Shown here in pieces: positions 61,043 to 64,000 of a stretch of 64,000 bases of DNA. The stretch's first letter is position 1. Every line of letters begins with the position of its first letter. Source of the DNA: JAGVSV01 sp040766135 (lineage in GTDB: Bacteria; Bacillota; Clostridia; Christensenellales; Aristaeellaceae); contig JAXGRA010000001.1 of the NCBI GenBank assembly GCA_040766135.1, positions 310,001-374,000 of the forward strand, in the 5' to 3' direction. The notes beneath the pieces were generated by a model. It was not told where the DNA came from. It saw nothing but the letters and a program-made list of their open reading frames with translations, and ran no database searches. The translations under genes and the position numbers were made by a program.

Positions 61043-61716
61043 GTGCCCTCCGGCTTGATGGTATAACCTACGCCGCGCACGGTGTGGATGAGCTTGACGG
61101 CATGCTTTTCGTCGATCTTGGCGCGCAGGTAGCGGATGTATACATCCACCACATTGGTTTCGCCCATGTAGTCATATCCCCACACCTTTTCCATCAGCGT
61201 GTCGCGGCTGAGCACAATGGACTGGTTTTCCATCAGCATTTGCAGCAGTGAAAACTCCCGCCCGGTCAGCTCCACCGGGATGTCGTTGACCGTGACGCTG
61301 TGGCGCGCTACATCTAGCTGCAGCGGCCCCACCGTCAGCGTGGCGGTTGCCGCGCTTTGCTGCTTGCGCAACGCGCTGCGGATGCGCGCCAGCAGCTCTT
61401 CAATGGAAAAGGGCTTGGTGATGTAATCATCCGCGCCCATATCCAGCCCCGTCACCTTGTCCATCACCGCATCGCGCGCCGTCAACACGATAACCGGCAC
61501 CTGCGACGACTTGCGCAGGCGGCGCAGCACCTCCAGGCCGTTTAAGCCGGGCAGCATGATGTCCAGCAGCACCAAGTCATAGGTGCCCGATTCGGCCATG
61601 TCCAGCCCCGTGCGCCCGTCCTCGGCCTTGTCCACGGTGTAGCCTTCGTGTGCCAATTCCAGCTCAATAAAGCGCGCGATTTTTTGTTCGTCCTCCACCA
61701 GCAGGATTTTTGCCAC
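61039..61716 (-). CDS. OmpR-family response regulator
   Basis: A 225-residue regulator: receiver with D52 in LVLLDIMLPGLNG, Thr in VLTARDAV and Lys in ITKPFSI; C-terminal winged helix (LTGREFSLLQMLMENQ; VDVYIRYLRAKID). Phosphorylated by the kinase downstream. Nine bases separate it from the DUF4342 gene, so the three form one operon whose first gene is the DUF4342 protein. Confidence 0.95.
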   Translation of the reverse strand: MAKILLVEDEQKIARFIELELAHEGYTVDKAEDGRTGLDMAESGTYDLVLLDIMLPGLNGLEVLRRLRKSSQVPVIVLTARDAVMDKVTGLDMGADDYITKPFSIEELLARIRSALRKQQSAATATLTVGPLQLDVARHSVTVNDIPVELTGREFSLLQMLMENQSIVLSRDTLMEKVWGYDYMGETNVVDVYIRYLRAKIDEKHAVKLIHTVRGVGYTIKPEGT

Positions 61717-61725
61717 AATTGCCTC

Positions 61726-62238
61726 CTATACGTTCTGGTCGTTCTTTTTGCCGCTGCGGATGCTGTCGGCGGCATCGGCTACGCGGTCCATGGCCTGGTT
61801 GACCTTGTCGCTGATCCCTTCGCCGCGGAAAGCGTACCGGAAGCCAAAGAACAATGCAATCAGCATTATCGGGATGGTCATCCATGGCGCAAACAGCACC
61901 AGCAATATCACTGCAATCAAAGGCAGCGCCATCACGGTTTTGCCATAGCGCGATACCACCACGTCAATCTTGCTGGCGCGGTTGATTAGCGATACCAGCA
62001 CATCGACCAGACGTCGCAAAATCCCGCGTGCCGAATCGTCCGTATATACATGCTGCGGGCGCGGCTCGCGCCGTGTGGTAAACGCAGGGTTTTCCTCGCT
62101 CTGGATGCGGCCTTCGTTTTCTAGCAGCACCATAGCATCCAGCAGATCCCAGTTGCTGGCTTCCAATGCGCGCTTGGCATCCTCATAGGACACGTTGGCG
62201 CGTTCACGCAATTTTTCTACTAATTCAAAATGATCCAT
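61726..62238 (-). CDS. DUF4342 protein with UBA/TS-N-like domain
   Basis: A 170-residue protein: N-terminal UBA-like three-helix domain (LVEKLRERANVSYEDAKRALEASNWDLLDAMVLLENEG, about 5-45), a linker, an amphipathic stretch, and two hydrophobic segments (MALPLIAVILLVLFAPWM; TIPIMLIALFFGFRYAF). It is regularly found ahead of OmpR/kinase pairs in Clostridia and may act as a membrane accessory to the sensor; function is not established. Confidence 0.85.
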   Translation of the reverse strand: MDHFELVEKLRERANVSYEDAKRALEASNWDLLDAMVLLENEGRIQSEENPAFTTRREPRPQHVYTDDSARGILRRLVDVLVSLINRASKIDVVVSRYGKTVMALPLIAVILLVLFAPWMTIPIMLIALFFGFRYAFRGEGISDKVNQAMDRVADAADSIRSGKKNDQNV

Positions 62239-62325
62239 TTCATCGCCTCCCCAAGCCTATTTGGCACATTCATAGTATACGGGGGGTGCATTAGTCAGTG
62301 CTGCAAACTACATTAGAAACAGATG

Positions 62326-62356
62326 AAAAACAGGCGGCGGCCAGGCAGGCCGCCGC
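62326..62356 (-). terminator. Intrinsic terminator of the MucBP-repeat gene
   Basis: On the minus strand GCGGCGGCC-TGCCT-GGCCGCCGC is a perfect 9-bp stem followed by CTGTTTTTC. Confidence 0.88.
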
Positions 62357-62374
62357 GCTGCGTGCAATAAAGAA

Positions 62375-64000
62375 TTACAGCTTTCTGCGCACCACGAAGC
62401 CGCGCGCGGGCTGATCCCCGTTGAAGTTGCTGATTTCCACGTATGCCCAATTTTCGCCAAACCAGGCCAGCAGGTGCATGGACACGCCGCCCTCGCCGTA
62501 GTAGGCCAGGCGGTTGGCGTCCGGGTTGGTGCCGATGATGGGGTCATCCGTGAAGTATACGCTGCCCGTGGTGGTCACCGGAGCATAGCCCAGCTGGAGC
62601 TGGCGGATGCTTACATCCGCAGGCAGGGCGGACTGCTGCACATAGCCAATGCGGTACTGGCCGTTTGATAAGCCGTAGCCAATCATGGCCCATTCGCCCA
62701 CGTTGCCGTAGTAGCGGCACCTGCCGCCGCCCACCGCTGCGTTGCCGCCAGCGCGGAAGTAGTGTGTGCCGGGGCCGGTGTATACCGGGTGCATGCCCTC
62801 AACAGGCGTAAACGACTGATGTTCGGGGATGGACTTGATCTGCTCCAGCGGCGTGGGGGCACGGTAGGTAAACGTGACCTGTTCCGGGGTGGCTGTCCCT
62901 TCCGGAGAAATAACCACGTTGACGCTGCGGTCGCTGACCAGAATATACCCCTGCGGCACCTTGCTGGCATCGGCGGTGACGGTGTTATTGCCCGTCATGG
63001 CCAGCGCCGAATCGATGTTCAGCTGCGTGCCCTGATCATCCACATAGATAATGGGCACGTTGACCTGCACCGGGGGCAGCGGCGCCTTGTAGATAAATTC
63101 CACAGAGGCCGGGGTGGCGGTTTCATCCTCGTTTACCGTTACCTCTACCGAGCGTGCCGAGGTGAGCAGGTAGCCCTGCGGCACCTTGCTGTCATTGGCG
63201 GTTACGGTGTTTTTGCCCAAGCGGGCGGTAAAACTATCCTTGCCCAGTTCTGCGCCCTGCTCATCACGGTACAGGATGCCGACCTGCACGCTGATGGGGG
63301 CCTGATAGGTGAAGGTAACGGAGGAGGGAGTAGCCGTGCCGTCGGATGCCACGGTGACGGCAATGCTGCGCTCGCCCTTTAATACATAGCCGGCAGGCAC
63401 CTTGCTGTCATCGGCGGTGATTGTGTTGGCGCCTTCCTTCAGGGTGCGGGTGTCGCTGGACAGCGCTCCGCCCTTGGTATCCTGATAGGCGATGGAAATG
63501 CTGGCCGTGGCGGGTGCCTTGTAGGTGAACACCACGCTGTCCGGCGTGGCCTTGCCATCGGCTGCGACCGTGACCGCCACATCGCGCGCGCCGGTTAGGA
63601 CATAGCCCTGCGGCGCGCGGCTGTCGTCAGCGGAGATGTTATGTGTGCCTTCCTTGAGCGTGCGGTTTTCAGTAAACAGCGTTTCACCCTTGGTATCCTG
63701 ATAGGTAATGGGGATGGTGGCGGTAACCGGCGCCTTGTAGGTGAAGGTCACCGAGGCCGGGGTGACGCTGCCGTCCTTGGCCACTGTAATGCTGGCCGTA
63801 TCGCTGCCCACCAGGGTGTAGCCTGCGGGCACCACCCCGCTGTTGGCCTTCACGGTGTGCGTGCCTTCGGTGTAGGTGGAAACCTCGCGGGTGATCTCGG
63901 TGCCGCCCTCGTCCTTGTAGTATATCGTGATGGTGGCGGTGACCACGGCGGGCGGCGCGGTGTATTCAAACGTGACGCTGGCAGGCGTGGCCACGCCCCT
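62375..64000 (-). CDS. MucBP-like repeat surface protein, C-terminal part
   Basis: At least 540 residues of a protein whose start lies beyond the right edge. It has five complete and one partial tandem repeats of about 70-78 residues, each with YQDTKG-like, GYVLTGxRxVAVTV-like and SVTFTYKAP-like blocks, matching MucBP (mucin-binding) or closely related beta-grasp repeats. The C-terminal 150 residues hold two SH3-like units (VYTGPGTHYFRAGGN; WAYVEISNFNGDQPARGFV) instead of a sortase signal, so it may be held by wall binding. Codon use and GC match the neighbours. The repeats suggest adherence to mucus. Confidence 0.85.
   Translation of the reverse strand, partial: RGVATPASVTFEYTAPPAVVTATITIYYKDEGGTEITREVSTYTEGTHTVKANSGVVPAGYTLVGSDTASITVAKDGSVTPASVTFTYKAPVTATIPITYQDTKGETLFTENRTLKEGTHNISADDSRAPQGYVLTGARDVAVTVAADGKATPDSVVFTYKAPATASISIAYQDTKGGALSSDTRTLKEGANTITADDSKVPAGYVLKGERSIAVTVASDGTATPSSVTFTYQAPISVQVGILYRDEQGAELGKDSFTARLGKNTVTANDSKVPQGYLLTSARSVEVTVNEDETATPASVEFIYKAPLPPVQVNVPIIYVDDQGTQLNIDSALAMTGNNTVTADASKVPQGYILVSDRSVNVVISPEGTATPEQVTFTYRAPTPLEQIKSIPEHQSFTPVEGMHPVYTGPGTHYFRAGGNAAVGGGRCRYYGNVGEWAMIGYGLSNGQYRIGYVQQSALPADVSIRQLQLGYAPVTTTGSVYFTDDPIIGTNPDANRLAYYGEGGVSMHLLAWFGENWAYVEISNFNGDQPARGFVVRRKL

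Noticed and set aside
1..64000. tRNA, rRNA, prophage or plasmid origin
   Set aside because: No tRNA cloverleaf with conserved T-loop, no rRNA stretch, no phage structural genes and no replication initiator were seen on reading through the window.

Overview
The window looks like a chromosomal segment of a high-GC, gut-associated member of the Bacillota (Clostridia-like). The evidence is a Gram-positive gene set (class B sortase with an LPXTG-like substrate, VanW, YlbF, WalJ-like MBL protein, ComEC, poly-gamma-glutamate genes), sigma-A type promoters, strong GGAGG ribosome binding sites, and carbon-use genes that suit host glycans (GH29 fucosidase, sulfatase, MucBP-like repeats). Genus cannot be fixed from the sequence alone; Christensenellales or a relative is only a guess.

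Layout. 1-958: 3' part missing, frameshifted THUMP-type RNA methyltransferase. 996-3838: a dead IS66-family element (15-bp terminal inverted repeats, 8-bp target duplication) that itself carries an intact IS30-family element (1855-3091) flanked by a 15-bp direct repeat. 3920-6223: VanW protein and TetR regulator. 6420-12745: the PEP node and glycogen/maltodextrin metabolism (ppdK, malQ, GTP-dependent pckG). 12878-24921: a compact RNA/DNA maintenance run (two radical-SAM-associated proteins, RNase G, miaB, ylbF, mutS, mutL, miaA, methionine gamma-lyase-like protein), most genes overlapping by ATGA. 24930-26955: an AT-rich patch with the wreck of a NatAB-type ABC exporter. 27113-31220: oxidoreductase, MrfA/YprA-like helicase with a broken 5' end, TrmH-type methyltransferase. 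31223-37515 (minus strand): tight operon walJ-CPBP protease-MBL-comEC-holA-rsmG. 37601-39097: sulfatase. 39259-42427: hypothetical protein and poly-gamma-glutamate genes pgsB, pgsC and a pgsW-like gene. 42437-43784: sodium-pump decarboxylase beta subunit with a 40-residue OadG-like partner. 44059-50419: class B sortase and its probable substrate, a giant beta-helix adhesin whose first module is full of single-base indels. 50895-54230: SH3 protein and a fusion of an L,D-transpeptidase with a CapA/PgsA-type domain. 54331-59090: fucosidase, nucleoside hydrolase, purine nucleoside phosphorylase, DUF523 and SLC13 transporter operon. 59094-62238: ECF S-component, two-component system, DUF4342 protein. 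62375-64000: MucBP-like repeat protein, running off the right edge.

Themes. The most interesting system is the envelope polymer set: pgsBC and a pgsW-like gene are present without a stand-alone pgsA/capA, while 9 kb away on the same strand a secreted protein fuses an L,D-transpeptidase catalytic domain (SHGCVR) to a CapA domain. This suggests that poly-gamma-glutamate export and attachment to peptidoglycan may be coupled in one polypeptide. Around it lie further surface proteins (sortase/adhesin pair, SH3, VanW, MucBP repeats), consistent with a mucus-dwelling cell with an elaborate surface. Single-base indels are concentrated in a few loci (methyltransferase, IS66, NatAB, helicase 5' end, adhesin module 1), while the housekeeping genes are intact; decay and assembly error cannot be told apart here without reads.
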